Assembly (NCBI RefSeq): GCF_029968035.1
Contig: NZ_JASCIQ010000024.1
Span: 62,001-126,000, forward strand
From: Streptomyces cavernicola
Lineage (GTDB): Bacteria > Actinomycetota > Actinomycetes > Streptomycetales > Streptomycetaceae
Direction: 5' to 3'
DNA: 64,000 nucleotides
Shown here: positions 25,336 through 34,197 of the stretch, one piece after another
Layout: every line of letters begins with the position of its first letter
Numbering within the stretch: the stretch's first letter is position 1
Notes under the pieces: model-generated
The model's database searches: none
Seen by the model: only the letters and a program-made list of their open reading frames with translations
Told to the model about the DNA's origin: nothing
Program-made: the position numbers and the translations under genes

Positions 25336-25958
25336 TTCCCTGCCTCCTGCGCCTGGTCCGCCGCCGGGGCCCGGTCGCCGAGGAGGCGCTCGACGTACTT
25401 GGCGATGACGTCCACTTCGAGGTTGACCGGGTCGCCGGGCTGCTTCAAGCCGAGCGTGGTCAGGGCGAGGGTGGTGGGGATGAGGCTGATGGTGAAGTAG
25501 TCCGGTCCGGCGTCGACGACGGTGAGGCTGACGCCGTCGACGGTGATGGAGCCCTTCTCGACCACGTACCGGGAGAGCTGGGCGGGCAGGGAGACCTTGA
25601 CGATCTCCCAGTTCTCGGAGGGCTTGCGCTCCTCGATGGTGCCGACGCCGTCGACGTGGCCCTGCACGATGTGGCCGCCGAGGCGGGCGCCGACCGCGGT
25701 GGGCCGCTCCAGGTTGACGCGGGAGCCCTCGCCGAGCGCGCCGAGGCTGGAGCGGTTCAGGGTCTCGGCCATCACGTCGGCGGTGAACTCGTCGCCCTCG
25801 TGCTCGACGACGGTCAGGCAGACGCCGTTGACGGCGATGGAGTCGCCGTGCGCGGCGTCCTGCGTGACGACGGGGCCGCGCAGGCGGAAGCGGGAGGCGT
25901 CGCCGAGGTTCTCGACGGCGGTGACCTCACCCAGTTCTTCGACGATTCCGGTGAACAC
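25332..25958 (-). CDS. ribE: riboflavin synthase, alpha subunit
   Basis: A 208-residue riboflavin synthase that dismutates two lumazines to riboflavin. Two homologous lumazine-binding barrels are visible: VFTGIVEELGEVTAVENLG with GDSIAVNGVCLTVVEHEGDE (repeat 1), and GGHIVQGHVDGVGTI with GSITVDGVSLTVVDAGPDYF (repeat 2, about 98-190). The GTG start gives VFTGIVEELG, the invariant N-terminus, and AAGGAGC lies 7 nt upstream. One base separates it from ribD. Confidence 0.97.
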   Translation of the reverse strand: MFTGIVEELGEVTAVENLGDASRFRLRGPVVTQDAAHGDSIAVNGVCLTVVEHEGDEFTADVMAETLNRSSLGALGEGSRVNLERPTAVGARLGGHIVQGHVDGVGTIEERKPSENWEIVKVSLPAQLSRYVVEKGSITVDGVSLTVVDAGPDYFTISLIPTTLALTTLGLKQPGDPVNLEVDVIAKYVERLLGDRAPAADQAQEAGK

Positions 25959-25959
25959 T

Positions 25960-27063
25960 TCAGCGCTCCTTGGGGGACGAGGCGGCGGGGACGGCGGGTG
26001 CTGCGGTGATCCGGAGATCGGGGCCGATGCGGACGGTCTCGGTGATGTCGAGCCGCAGCGCGTCGGCGATGGTGCCGATCCCGGCGTCGGCCAGTGCGGT
26101 GGGGCCGGCGCCGAGGAGGACGGGGGCGAGGTAGCCGACGACGCGGTCGACGGCGCCGGCGGCGACGAACGCGCCGGCGAGGGTGGGTCCGCCTTCGAGG
26201 AGTACGGAGCGGACGCCGCGGGCGTGGAGTTCGGCGAGGAGGGCGGGGATGTCGAGGCCCTTGCCGTCCGTTGCACGCGGGAGGCGTACGGCGGCGGCAA
26301 GTTCGGTCGTGGCGTCCTCGGCGACGGCGACGAGGGTGGGCGCCGCGTCGTCGAGGACCCGCGAACTCGCCGTGACCGCCGTGCCGTCGGTGTCGACGAC
26401 GACGCGCAGCGGCTGCACCGCGCCGTCGATGCCGCGCACCGCGAGATGCGGGTCGTCGGCGCACTGGGTGCCGGAGCCGACGACGACGGCGTCCGACTCG
26501 GCGCGCAGCCGGTGGACGTCGGCGCGGGACTCGGGCGAGGTGATCCAGCGGCTGCTGCGGTCGGCGGCGGCGATGCGGCCGTCGAGCGTCGCGGCGTACT
26601 TCCAAGTGACGTACGGGCGGCCGGACTTGGCGGCGGTGAGCCAGGCGATGTTGCCCGCGCGCGCCTCGTCCTCCAGGAGGCCCTGCTCGACGTCGACGCC
26701 GGCCGCGCGCAGGCGCTGGGCGCCGCCGGTGGCCGTGGGGGTGGGGTCCGGGACGGCGTGGACGACGCGGGCGATCCCGGCGTCGAGGAGGGCCTGGGCG
26801 CAGGGGCCGGTGCGGCCGGTGTGGTTGCAGGGTTCGAGGGTGACGACGGCGGTGCCGCCGCGGGCCTTCTCGCCGGCGGCGCGCAGGGCGTGCACTTCGG
26901 CGTGGGGTCCGCCGGCGCGCTGGTGGTAGCCCTCTCCGACCACGGTTCCGGTGGCGTCGAGGACGACGCAGCCGACGACCGGGTTGGGGCTTGTGGCGCC
27001 GAGTGCGCGCGCGGCGAGCGCGATCGCCTGCCGCATGGCGGCTGTTTCGGCTGCGGTGGCCAC
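25960..27063 (-). CDS. ribD: bifunctional pyrimidine deaminase / reductase
   Basis: A 367-residue RibD. The N-terminal deaminase (about 1-145) has the zinc site HAEVHAL and TLEPCNHTGRTGPCAQALLD. The C-terminal DHFR-like reductase (about 150-360) has PYVTWKYAATLDGRIAAADR, RADVHRLRAESDAVVVGSGT and SVLLEGGPTLAGAF. It performs the second and third steps after GTP cyclohydrolase II. GTG start with GGCAGGAGGACCCG upstream. First gene of the operon, about 160 bp downstream of the FMN riboswitch aptamer. Confidence 0.97.
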   Translation of the reverse strand: MATAAETAAMRQAIALAARALGATSPNPVVGCVVLDATGTVVGEGYHQRAGGPHAEVHALRAAGEKARGGTAVVTLEPCNHTGRTGPCAQALLDAGIARVVHAVPDPTPTATGGAQRLRAAGVDVEQGLLEDEARAGNIAWLTAAKSGRPYVTWKYAATLDGRIAAADRSSRWITSPESRADVHRLRAESDAVVVGSGTQCADDPHLAVRGIDGAVQPLRVVVDTDGTAVTASSRVLDDAAPTLVAVAEDATTELAAAVRLPRATDGKGLDIPALLAELHARGVRSVLLEGGPTLAGAFVAAGAVDRVVGYLAPVLLGAGPTALADAGIGTIADALRLDITETVRIGPDLRITAAPAVPAASSPKER

Positions 27064-27222
27064 CGGGTCCTCCTGCCTCTTCGGGCACGGACTCCGGGGC
27101 TGTCGATGACGACAGATCTGACGGGCGAGGAACGCTGAGCACCGGGGACGCCGGACGACGGTCGCCCTGACGTAGGACGGACCGACGGCGCGGCATACAC
27201 GGATGTGCCTGCCCGCCGCGCA

Positions 27223-27356
27223 CTGCCTCCCATCCGGACTTTCACCGTCGGTGCAGGAATTTCACCTGCTCAACCGGCCACTGGATGCGGCCGGGTCGCG
27301 GACTATTACCGCCGGTTCGGAATTACACCGACCCCGGAGTGCGCTGCTGCTGTTAC
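27223..27356 (-). promoter_or_regulatory. FMN riboswitch (RFN element)
   Basis: Reading the minus strand from 27356, the conserved RFN blocks appear in order: GTAACAGCAGCAGCGCACTC, GGGGTCGGTGTAATTCCGAA, CCGGCGGTAATAGTCCGCGA, the variable arm, GAGCAGGTGAAATTCCTGCA, CCGACGGTGAAAGTCCGGAT and GGGAGGCAGTG. This is a full aptamer. Binding FMN should reduce expression of the ribD-led operon. The expression platform lies in 27064-27222; I see no simple U-tailed terminator there, so control may be by Rho or at translation. Confidence 0.97.
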
Positions 27357-27501
27357 ACGGCCAGTCTGCCACGGCTGATCGTCACCCATGCGGGCGATCG
27401 CGTGTGGGCTGACTCACAGCGCCGAGAAAGTCGTGACTTCGTCAGGTCGGACCCGATTCCGGGCACGGCTGCGCCGTCGGGCGCTCTGGCACGCTGTCGC
27501 C

Positions 27502-28404
27502 GTGACGACGACGACCGATCCTGCCGCCGAGTTCGAGACGCACCGGCCCCGCATGTTCGCCCTCGCCTACCGTCTGCTCGGCTCGGCCCAGGAGGCCGAC
27601 GACGCCGTGCAGGACGCGTATCTGCGCTGGTCGAAGGCGGTGCGCGCGGACATCGAGCAGCCGGCGGCCTGGCTGGCGAAGGTCGTGACCAACCTTTGCG
27701 TCAATCGGCTGACGTCGGCGCGGGCCCGCCGTGAGGAGTACGTCGGACCGTGGCTGCCGGAGCCGGTGGTGACCGGCTCGGGCGCGCTCGGCCCGCTGGA
27801 CTCGGCGGAGCAGCGCGACTCGGTCTCGACGGCGCTGCTCGTCCTCCTGGAACGGCTGACTCCGGCGGAGCGCGCGGTGTACGTGCTGCGGGAGGCGTTC
27901 GCGTACAGCCATCGGGAGATCGCCGGGGTGCTCGACGTCGGCGAGGCCAACGCGCGGCAGCTGTACGGCAGGGCGGTGCGGCGGGTGGCGGCCGGGACGC
28001 CGCGGTTCGTGCCGCGGCCCGAGCAGCAGCGGGGGCTCGTGGAGTCGTTCATCGCGGCGGCGCGCGAGGGCGATGTGGCCGGTCTGGAGAAGCTCCTGGC
28101 CGACGACGTGACGTGGTGGGGCGACGGCGGCGGCCGGATCACCGCAGCCCGGCGGCCGATCGTGGGGCGCGAGAAGGTGCTGCGGTTCCTGGCCGGTGCG
28201 GCGGAGCGGTTCCTGGTCGGCGTCGAGCTCGCGGCGGTGGAGGTCAACGGCTGGACGGCGCTCGTGGCGCGTCTGGGCGGCGAGCTGACGGCGGTAGCGT
28301 CGTTCGAGGTGCGGGAGGACGGGGCGATCGCCGATGTGCGGGTCGTGGTGAACCCGGAGAAGCTCACGTTCGTACGGCGGCAGCTGGGGGCGGCCGGGGG
28401 CTGA
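27502..28404 (+). CDS. ECF41-family RNA polymerase sigma factor (SigJ-like)
   Basis: A 300-residue ECF sigma factor. Sigma-2 (RPRMFALAYRLLGSAQEADD, then AVQDAYLRW) and sigma-4 (LERLTPAERAVYVLREAFAY, then SHREIAGVLDVGEANARQL) are followed by a SnoaL-like extension of about 120 residues. That extension has the two ECF41 hallmarks: a DGGGR motif (Asp208) and NPEKL near the end. In ECF41 factors this domain replaces a separate anti-sigma factor and tunes activity. It starts at GTG 27502 (VTTTTDP). The SDR gene downstream is the expected partner of the family. Confidence 0.93.
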   Translation: MTTTTDPAAEFETHRPRMFALAYRLLGSAQEADDAVQDAYLRWSKAVRADIEQPAAWLAKVVTNLCVNRLTSARARREEYVGPWLPEPVVTGSGALGPLDSAEQRDSVSTALLVLLERLTPAERAVYVLREAFAYSHREIAGVLDVGEANARQLYGRAVRRVAAGTPRFVPRPEQQRGLVESFIAAAREGDVAGLEKLLADDVTWWGDGGGRITAARRPIVGREKVLRFLAGAAERFLVGVELAAVEVNGWTALVARLGGELTAVASFEVREDGAIADVRVVVNPEKLTFVRRQLGAAGG

Positions 28405-28435
28405 GGGCGTCCGGCTCGGGCTTTTCGGCTCGGCT

Positions 28436-28442
28436 TGTCACA
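28436..28442 (+). promoter_or_regulatory. ECF41-type -35 box upstream of the SDR gene
   Basis: TGTCACA matches the -35 element reported for ECF41 target promoters, which normally drive the adjacent partner gene. It lies 31 bp after the sigma gene and 80 bp before the SDR start. The -10 region 16 bp on reads CGGTTC rather than a clean CGTC, so the match is partial. Confidence 0.5.
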
Positions 28443-28521
28443 TCCGGGCGGGCTCTCCGGTTCTCAGCTGGTGTCGGGCGCTCCACCGGGGAGCGCCCCG
28501 CCCCGAAGGGACCGAACGACC

Positions 28522-29268
28522 ATGACCACGATCCTGGTGACCGGCGGGACCGGCACCCTCGGCCGGTTCGTCATCGAGCGGCTGCGGGCGAGCGGCGGGC
28601 ACGAGGTGCGGGAGCTGAGCCGCCGCTCCGTGCAGTACCCGGTGGACCTCCTGACCGGTGCGGGTCTGGCGGACGCCGTGGCCGGGGCGGAGGTGATCGT
28701 GCACTGCGCGACGACGCCGAAGGGCGGTGCGGACGAGACCGCGGCACGCCATCTGATCGACGCGGCGCGGGCGGCCGGGGTGCGGCACCTGGTCTACATC
28801 TCGATCGTCGGCATCGATCGCGTGCCGCTCGGCTACTACCGCACGAAACTGCAGGTGGAGCGGCTGATCGAGGAGTCCGGGCTCGGCTTCACGATCCTGC
28901 GGGCGACACAGTTCCACGAGCTGGCCCTGACCTTCGCCCGCGGCCTGACGAAACTCCCGGTCGCTCTCGTGCCGACGGGGGTACGGCTGCAGCCGGTCGC
29001 GGTGGACGAGGTCGCCGCCCGCCTGGTCGCTCTGGCCCTCGGCGAGCCGGCGGGGCACGCGGAGGAGCTGGGCGGCCCGGAGGTGCTGAGCCTGGAGGCG
29101 CTCGTACGGACGTATCTGCGGGCTGTCGGCAAGCGGCGCCCGGTGCTCGGCGTACGGCTCCCGGGCCGGCTCTTCGCCGCGCTGCGCGCGGGGGGTCTGC
29201 TGACTCCTGAACACGCGGTGGGCGAGGGGACGTTCGGGGAGTTCGTGGGCGGTGCGGTCGGCCGCTGA
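28522..29268 (+). CDS. SDR-family NAD(P)-dependent epimerase/reductase, ECF41 partner
   Basis: A 248-residue atypical short-chain dehydrogenase with an N-terminal Rossmann motif, ILVTGGTGTLGRFVIERLRA (GxxGxxG at about 8-14), IVHCATTPKGGADETAARHL, and HLVYISIVGIDRVPLGYYRT with a Tyr-Tyr-x-x-Lys-like segment. A substrate domain follows (TILRATQFHELALTFARGL). NmrA/epimerase-like proteins are one of the three classes of redox genes (carboxymuconolactone decarboxylase, oxidoreductase, epimerase) linked to ECF41 sigma factors. It lies 117 bp downstream of the sigma gene on the same strand, with a TGTCACA box between them. Substrate unknown. Confidence 0.88.
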   Translation: MTTILVTGGTGTLGRFVIERLRASGGHEVRELSRRSVQYPVDLLTGAGLADAVAGAEVIVHCATTPKGGADETAARHLIDAARAAGVRHLVYISIVGIDRVPLGYYRTKLQVERLIEESGLGFTILRATQFHELALTFARGLTKLPVALVPTGVRLQPVAVDEVAARLVALALGEPAGHAEELGGPEVLSLEALVRTYLRAVGKRRPVLGVRLPGRLFAALRAGGLLTPEHAVGEGTFGEFVGGAVGR

Positions 29269-29282
29269 CCGCTGCGGGCGCG

Positions 29283-29512
29283 CTTCTTCTTCCCCACCCC
29301 GCCCCTTCCCGAAAGTCCTGGCGGACGGCTACGGGGGCTGCGCCCCCGGACCCCCCCGTCGTTCGACTGCTGCGCCGTCGTGGCTGATCGCGCAGTTCCC
29401 CGCGCCCCTGAAAAGCCCCTATCGGGCCGGCGTTTGAGGAGCAGGGGTCCGGGGGCGGAGCCCCCGCAGCTGCCGCAGGCTTTCGGGAAGGGGCGGGGTG
29501 GGGAGAAAGAAG
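29283..29512. repeat. 230-bp repeat cassette with 37-bp inverted ends
   Basis: The left end (29283-29320, containing CCCCACCCCGCCCCTTCCCG) and the right end (29476-29512, CTTTCGGGAAGGGGCGGGG) are near-perfect inverted repeats. Inside them lie a second inverted pair (GGGGGCTGCGCCCCCGGACC / GGTCCGGGGGCGGAGCCCCC) and the dispersed core TCGCGCAGTTCCCCGCGCCC near 29387-29408. No ORF with coding character is present. It looks like a MITE-like or REP-like unit. Its right end runs into the ribosome-binding region of the MFS gene. Confidence 0.85.
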
Positions 29513-29514
29513 GG

Positions 29515-30807
29515 ATGGCCACCAGCATGGGCGAACAAGCGCACTCCGCAAGGCAGTTGAGGCGCGCCCGGCACGCAGTGGCCGCCGTCTTCTGCGTGCA
29601 CGGCGCGGTGACCGGCTCGTTCGCGACCCGCGTGCCCTGGATCCAGGAGCACACCGGCGCGAGCGCCGGCCAGTTGGGCCTCGCGCTCGCGTTCCCCGCC
29701 ATCGGCGCCTCCCTCGCGATGCCGCTCGCGGGCGCGGTCAGCCACCGCTTCGGCGCCCGCACCGCCCTGCGTGGCCTCCTCGCCCTGTGGACGCTCTCCC
29801 TCACCCTGCCCGCACTCGCCCCGAACCTGCTCACCCTCTGCGCCGCCCTCTTCGTGTACGGGGCGACCTCCGGCATGTCGGACGTCGCGATGAACGCGCT
29901 CGGCGTGGAGGTGGAGAACCGGCTCGGCCGCTCGATCATGTCCGGCCTGCACGGCATGTGGAGCATCGGCGCCCTGCTCGGCTCGGCGGCCGGCACGCTC
30001 GCCGCGCACCTCGGGGCGGACGCCCGGCTGCACCACGCGCTTGCCGCCGCCGTCCTGACCGTGCTCGGCCTGGTCTGCTGCCAGGGCGTGCTCGACCTGC
30101 ACTCCACCCCGGACGAGGAGCCGCCGCCGCGCTTCGCGCTGCCGCCGAGGTCGGCCGTGCTCATCGGCCTCGTCGGGTTCTGCGCGGTGTTCGCGGAGGG
30201 GGCGAGCCTGGACTGGTCGGCGGTGTACCTGCGGGGCGAGCTGGCGGCGTCGGCCGGGCTCGCGGCCGCCTGCACGACCGCGTTCGCGCTGACGATGGCG
30301 GTGGCGCGGATCGCGGGCGACCGGGTGGTGGACCGGTTCGGCGCGGTGCGCACGGTCCGCGTCGGCGGGCTGCTCGCGACCCTCGGCGGCGTCCTGGTGG
30401 TGACCTCGGCGCACCCGGCGCAGGCCATGGCCGGTTTCGGCTGCCTCGGACTCGGTATCGCGGTGGTCGTGCCGCTGGCGTTCGCGGCGGCGGGGCGCAG
30501 CGGCGACAACCCGAGCCTGGCGATCGCGGGCGTCGCGACCATCACGTACACCTCGGGTCTGATCGCCCCCTCGGCGATCGGCGCGATCGCCGACGCGACG
30601 TCGCTCGTCGCCTCGTTCGGCCTGGTGACGGCGCTGGCGCTGGGGCTTGTGGTATTCGCGGGGGTGTTGCGGGGACGCGGACGCATCTCAGCCCGTCCGG
30701 GGACGACTCCCGGCCGGAGGCTCGGGGAGATCGAGGACGAGCCCGGAGGGCGGTCGACGGCCACCCCGGCTCGAGGCGCAGGCACGGCGGACGGCCACCT
30801 ACCATAG
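29515..30807 (+). CDS. MFS transporter, YbjJ-like
   Basis: A 430-residue 12-helix major facilitator. VHGAVTGSFATRVPWIQEHT and SDVAMNALGVEVENRLGRSI followed by MSGLHGMWSIGALLGS are typical of the YbjJ/fucose-permease-like branch. A hydrophilic tail of about 50 residues follows the last helix (RGRGRISARPGTTPGRRLGE). The ATG at 29515 has AGAAAGAAGGG upstream, a purine tract contributed by the end of the repeat cassette; the ATG four codons on is an alternative. Transport direction and substrate unknown. Confidence 0.85.
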   Translation: MATSMGEQAHSARQLRRARHAVAAVFCVHGAVTGSFATRVPWIQEHTGASAGQLGLALAFPAIGASLAMPLAGAVSHRFGARTALRGLLALWTLSLTLPALAPNLLTLCAALFVYGATSGMSDVAMNALGVEVENRLGRSIMSGLHGMWSIGALLGSAAGTLAAHLGADARLHHALAAAVLTVLGLVCCQGVLDLHSTPDEEPPPRFALPPRSAVLIGLVGFCAVFAEGASLDWSAVYLRGELAASAGLAAACTTAFALTMAVARIAGDRVVDRFGAVRTVRVGGLLATLGGVLVVTSAHPAQAMAGFGCLGLGIAVVVPLAFAAAGRSGDNPSLAIAGVATITYTSGLIAPSAIGAIADATSLVASFGLVTALALGLVVFAGVLRGRGRISARPGTTPGRRLGEIEDEPGGRSTATPARGAGTADGHLP

Positions 30808-30845
30808 GCCGAGCTCAATCCATGTACAGAAAGTGAATTCCGGCC

Positions 30846-32291
30846 ATGAACCTCGGCGTCCGCTGGTCACTCCACGGCGATGGCCGCACCCCCGCACCCG
30901 GCGCCGTGGTCCGCCCCGACGAGCGGCTCTCCTGGCCGCGCACGGTCGGGCTCGGGGCGCAGCACGTGGTCGCGATGTTCGGTGCGTCGTTCGTGGCGCC
31001 CGTCCTGATGGGGCTCGACCCCAATCTGGCGATCATGATGTCCGGCGTCTCCACGGTCATCTTCCTGCTCGCGACCCGCGGCACCGTCCCGTCGTACCTG
31101 GGCTGTTCGCTGTCGTTCGTGGGCGTGGCCGCGGTGATCCGGGCGCAGGGCGGGTCGAGCGCGAGCGTCACCGGTGCGGTGTTCGTGGTCGGCGCGGTCC
31201 TGTTCCTGGCGGGCCTGGCCGTGCAGAAGTTCGGGGCGCGGATCATCCACGCCACGATGCCGCCGATCGTCACGGGCGCCGTGGTGATGCTGATCGGCTT
31301 CAACCTGGCCCCGGTCACGGCCACCACGTACTGGCCGCAGGACCAGTGGACCGCGCTGCTCGTGATGCTCTTCACCGGCCTGGCCGTGGTCTGCCTGCGC
31401 GGCTTCTTCTCCCGGATCGCGATCTTCCTGGGCCTGATCTTCGGGTACGGGATCTCCTGGCTCTTCGACCGGATCTTCGGCAAGATCCACTCCCCGGCGG
31501 GCGGCGCCGAGGCCGTCGACCACTGGCGGCTCGACCTGTCCGGCGTCGGCAAGGCCGACTGGTTCGGGCTTCCGTCCTTCCACGCGCCGAGCTTCGAGTG
31601 GTCCGCGATCCTCGTGGCGCTGCCCGTCGTGATCGCCCTGATCGCCGAGAACGCGGGGCATGTGAAGGCCGTCGGCGAGATGACCGGCGACAACCTGGAC
31701 TCCAAGCTCGGCACCGCGATCTCCGCCGACGGCGTCGGCTCGATGCTGTCCACCGCGGTCGGCGGCCCGCCCAACACCACGTACTCCGAGAACATCGGCG
31801 TGATGGCCGCGACCCGCGTCTACTCCACGGCCGCGTACTGGGCCGCCGCCGGCTTCGCGCTCCTCTTCGGCCTGTGCCCGAAGTTCGGCGCGGTCGTGGC
31901 GGCCATCCCGGGCGGCGTCCTCGGCGGCATCACCGTGATCCTGTACGGGATGATCGGCCTGCTGGGCGCGCAGATCTGGATCAACGCCAAGGTGGACCTG
32001 CGCAATCCGCTGAACCTGGTGCCGGCGGCCGCGGGCATCATCATCGGCGTCGGCAACGTGTCCATGAAGTTCACCGACACGTTCGAGCTGAGCGGTATCG
32101 CGCTCGGCACCCTCGTCGTCATCACCGGCTACCACGCGCTGCGCGCCATGGCCCCGGCCCACCTCAAGACGCAGGAGCCGCTGCTCGACGAGGGCACGTC
32201 GCGGTACGACACGGACGCGGACGCGGACGCGGGCGCAGACATGAGCACGGGCACGGGCACGGGCGCCGACGGGAACGCGTCCAAGAAGTAG
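30846..32291 (+). CDS. uracil/xanthine permease (NCS2/NAT family)
   Basis: A 481-residue nucleobase:cation symporter with about 12-14 helices. LGAQHVVAMFGASFVAPVLM is the QH motif in TM1, ALIAENAGHVKAVGEMTGDN holds the substrate-binding Glu of UraA-type carriers in TM8, and GGPPNTTYSENIGVMAATRV is the TM10 motif. It probably imports uracil with protons. The C-terminus (about 455-481) is a low-complexity DTDADADAG and STGTGTGAD stretch from hexanucleotide repeats. ATG after a weak SD (AATTCCGGCC). Not next to pyrimidine genes here. Confidence 0.93.
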   Translation: MNLGVRWSLHGDGRTPAPGAVVRPDERLSWPRTVGLGAQHVVAMFGASFVAPVLMGLDPNLAIMMSGVSTVIFLLATRGTVPSYLGCSLSFVGVAAVIRAQGGSSASVTGAVFVVGAVLFLAGLAVQKFGARIIHATMPPIVTGAVVMLIGFNLAPVTATTYWPQDQWTALLVMLFTGLAVVCLRGFFSRIAIFLGLIFGYGISWLFDRIFGKIHSPAGGAEAVDHWRLDLSGVGKADWFGLPSFHAPSFEWSAILVALPVVIALIAENAGHVKAVGEMTGDNLDSKLGTAISADGVGSMLSTAVGGPPNTTYSENIGVMAATRVYSTAAYWAAAGFALLFGLCPKFGAVVAAIPGGVLGGITVILYGMIGLLGAQIWINAKVDLRNPLNLVPAAAGIIIGVGNVSMKFTDTFELSGIALGTLVVITGYHALRAMAPAHLKTQEPLLDEGTSRYDTDADADAGADMSTGTGTGADGNASKK

Positions 32292-32427
32292 CCCGCCCCG
32301 TTTCGTCACGCACAGTTCCGTCCCGTACGAGGTCCAAACCCGGGATTCCGGCCGGTCGTTACCCCGTTTCGGGGAAGCTCGCGTCTCGGTCGGCCGTGGT
32401 TCCGGCTCGGCCTGTCACGCTGCGTGC

Positions 32428-33111
32428 ATGGCGCTGACGGGACAGATCGGGACCGTGACGGTCGAGGCGCGGCCCGGGGCCGCCGGGGCGGACCGGGTGC
32501 TCGCGCAGACGCGGGCCCCGGACGCGGACCGGCCGCACCCGGACGGGGCCGCCGTGTTCCACCGCGCCTACCTGGCGGTGGCCGGGGAACCCGCCGCCCC
32601 CACCGCCTCCGCGCTCGAAACCCGCCTGGCCGAGCGGTACTTCGCGGCCCGCGAGACGGTCCGCGGCGGCCATCGGCCCCCGGCCGCCTGGCGCCCGCTG
32701 TTCCAGTTCCGGCGCCACCCCGGCGTACGGCCGCTGCAGTTCGGGCTCGCCGGGATCAACGCGCACGTCGGGCACGACCTGCCGCTCGCCGTCGTCGACG
32801 CCTGCCTCGCCCTGGGCTGCGAACCGGCCGCCGTGGAGGGCGAGTTCGAGCGCGTCGGGGACCGGCTGCTCGCCCTGGAGGAGCGGATCGTCGAGGACCT
32901 CGCGCCGGGCCCCGACCTGCTGCACGTGACCGATCCGCTCGCGCATCTGCTCGGCGTCTGGTCCCTGGAGCGGGCCAGGGACACGGCCTGGTCGGCGGCG
33001 CGGGTGCTCTGGTCGCTGCGTGAACTGCCCGATCTCGCCGCCGAGTTCAGCCGGCGCACCGACGCCGGCGTGGGCCTCGTCGGCCGCTGTCTGCTGACCC
33101 CCTGGCGCTGA
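32428..33111 (+). CDS. DUF5995 family protein
   Basis: A 227-residue soluble protein. AVFHRAYLAVAG, FGLAGINAHVGHDLPLAVVD, HVTDPLAHLLGVWSLERARD and AWSAARVLWSLRELPDLAAE match the His-containing conserved blocks of DUF5995, common in actinobacteria. The paired His and Asp residues (NAHVGHD, HVTD) suggest a metal site, which is inference only. No function is known. It is preceded by CCTGTCACGCTGC and followed by the luciferase-like gene at 103 bp. Confidence 0.8.
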   Translation: MALTGQIGTVTVEARPGAAGADRVLAQTRAPDADRPHPDGAAVFHRAYLAVAGEPAAPTASALETRLAERYFAARETVRGGHRPPAAWRPLFQFRRHPGVRPLQFGLAGINAHVGHDLPLAVVDACLALGCEPAAVEGEFERVGDRLLALEERIVEDLAPGPDLLHVTDPLAHLLGVWSLERARDTAWSAARVLWSLRELPDLAAEFSRRTDAGVGLVGRCLLTPWR

Positions 33112-33214
33112 CCGCCCGCGAAGCGTTAGCTGTACGGGACACCGGCCGCCCCGCCGGGCCGACGGTCCGGAACCGCGGGCCGGCCGCCCCGGGACCGTAC
33201 AGGAGGCGCAGCAG

Positions 33215-34147
33215 ATGGCGACCAGGCTTGGACTCGGCCTTCCGCAGATGAGGCAGTACGACATCGGACGCGACGTCCCCGCGGTGGCGAAGGCCGCGGA
33301 AGAGATCGGGTACGAGAGCCTGTGGGTCTTCGAGCGGGTGCTGTTCCCGACCCCCGTGACCCAGGGCCTGTACGGGATCGACGGGCTGCCGTGGCCCGAA
33401 CAGTACCGCTCGGTGGCCGATCCGCTGGTCTCCCTGACGCTCGCCGCAGCCGCCACCGAACGGGCCAGGCTCGGCACCAGCGTCCTGGTCGCACCGCTGC
33501 ACCTCCCCTTCCAACTCGCCCGTACGCTCGGCACGTTGGACGCGGTGAGCGGCGGCCGCGTCGTCGCCGGGCTCGGCACCGGCTGGTCCCACGACGAGTA
33601 CGCGGCGCAGGGCCTGGCCCCCTTCGAGCGGCGCGGCGCCGTCCTCGACGAGACGCTCGACGTGTGCCGGGCGGTGTGGGGCCCCGACCCGGTCGCGTAC
33701 GAGGGCGAGTGGACCCGGATCGCGCCCTCGGCGGTCGGCCCGAAGCCGGCCCGGCCGATCCCCGTGCACCTGCCCGCGAACGGGCCGCGCTCCGCCCGCC
33801 GCCTGGTCGAGCGGGCGGACGGCTGGATGCCCGTCGCGATGGGGGCCAGCCAACTGGCCGAGTCCTGGAAGCAGTTGCAGGACCTGGCCGCCACGACCGG
33901 CCGCGAGCGCCCCATCGCGGTGACGGTGCGCGCGAACGCGACGTACAGCCCCGAGCCCTACGAGGGTGACGGGCGGCGGCCGTTCCAGGGCAGCGTCGAG
34001 CAGATCGTCGAGGATCTCGCGGCGCATGTGGAGGCCACCGGGATCGAGGAGTTCTTCCTCGAACTACAGGGGCAGACCCGCGACGCGCAGGAGCTGACGG
34101 ACGTCGCGGCGGCGGTGTACGAGGCGGCGCGGGCGGCGGGCGTCTGA
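33215..34147 (+). CDS. LLM-class F420-dependent oxidoreductase
   Basis: A 310-residue luciferase-like monooxygenase-fold protein: LGLGLPQMRQYDIGRDVPAV, EEIGYESLWVFERVLFPTPV, ARLGTSVLVAPLHLPFQLAR, SGGRVVAGLGTGWSHDEYAA and PKPARPIPVHLPANGPRSAR. Actinobacterial members use coenzyme F420 (or FMN) for hydride transfer; the subfamily here is most like F420-dependent oxidoreductases. Substrate unknown. AGGAGGCGCAGCAG precedes the ATG. Monocistronic and followed by a strong bidirectional terminator. Confidence 0.88.
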   Translation: MATRLGLGLPQMRQYDIGRDVPAVAKAAEEIGYESLWVFERVLFPTPVTQGLYGIDGLPWPEQYRSVADPLVSLTLAAAATERARLGTSVLVAPLHLPFQLARTLGTLDAVSGGRVVAGLGTGWSHDEYAAQGLAPFERRGAVLDETLDVCRAVWGPDPVAYEGEWTRIAPSAVGPKPARPIPVHLPANGPRSARRLVERADGWMPVAMGASQLAESWKQLQDLAATTGRERPIAVTVRANATYSPEPYEGDGRRPFQGSVEQIVEDLAAHVEATGIEEFFLELQGQTRDAQELTDVAAAVYEAARAAGV

Positions 34148-34161
34148 GACCCATCTGAGAC

Positions 34162-34190
34162 CCGGGGGAGGGGCGAAGCCCCTCCCCCGG
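34162..34190. terminator. strong bidirectional terminator
   Basis: CCGGGGGAGGGGC (34162-34174), loop GAA and GCCCCTCCCCCGG (34178-34190) form a perfect 13-bp stem between the ends of the convergent luciferase-like and amine oxidase genes. Confidence 0.85.
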
Positions 34191-34197
34191 TCCCCCG

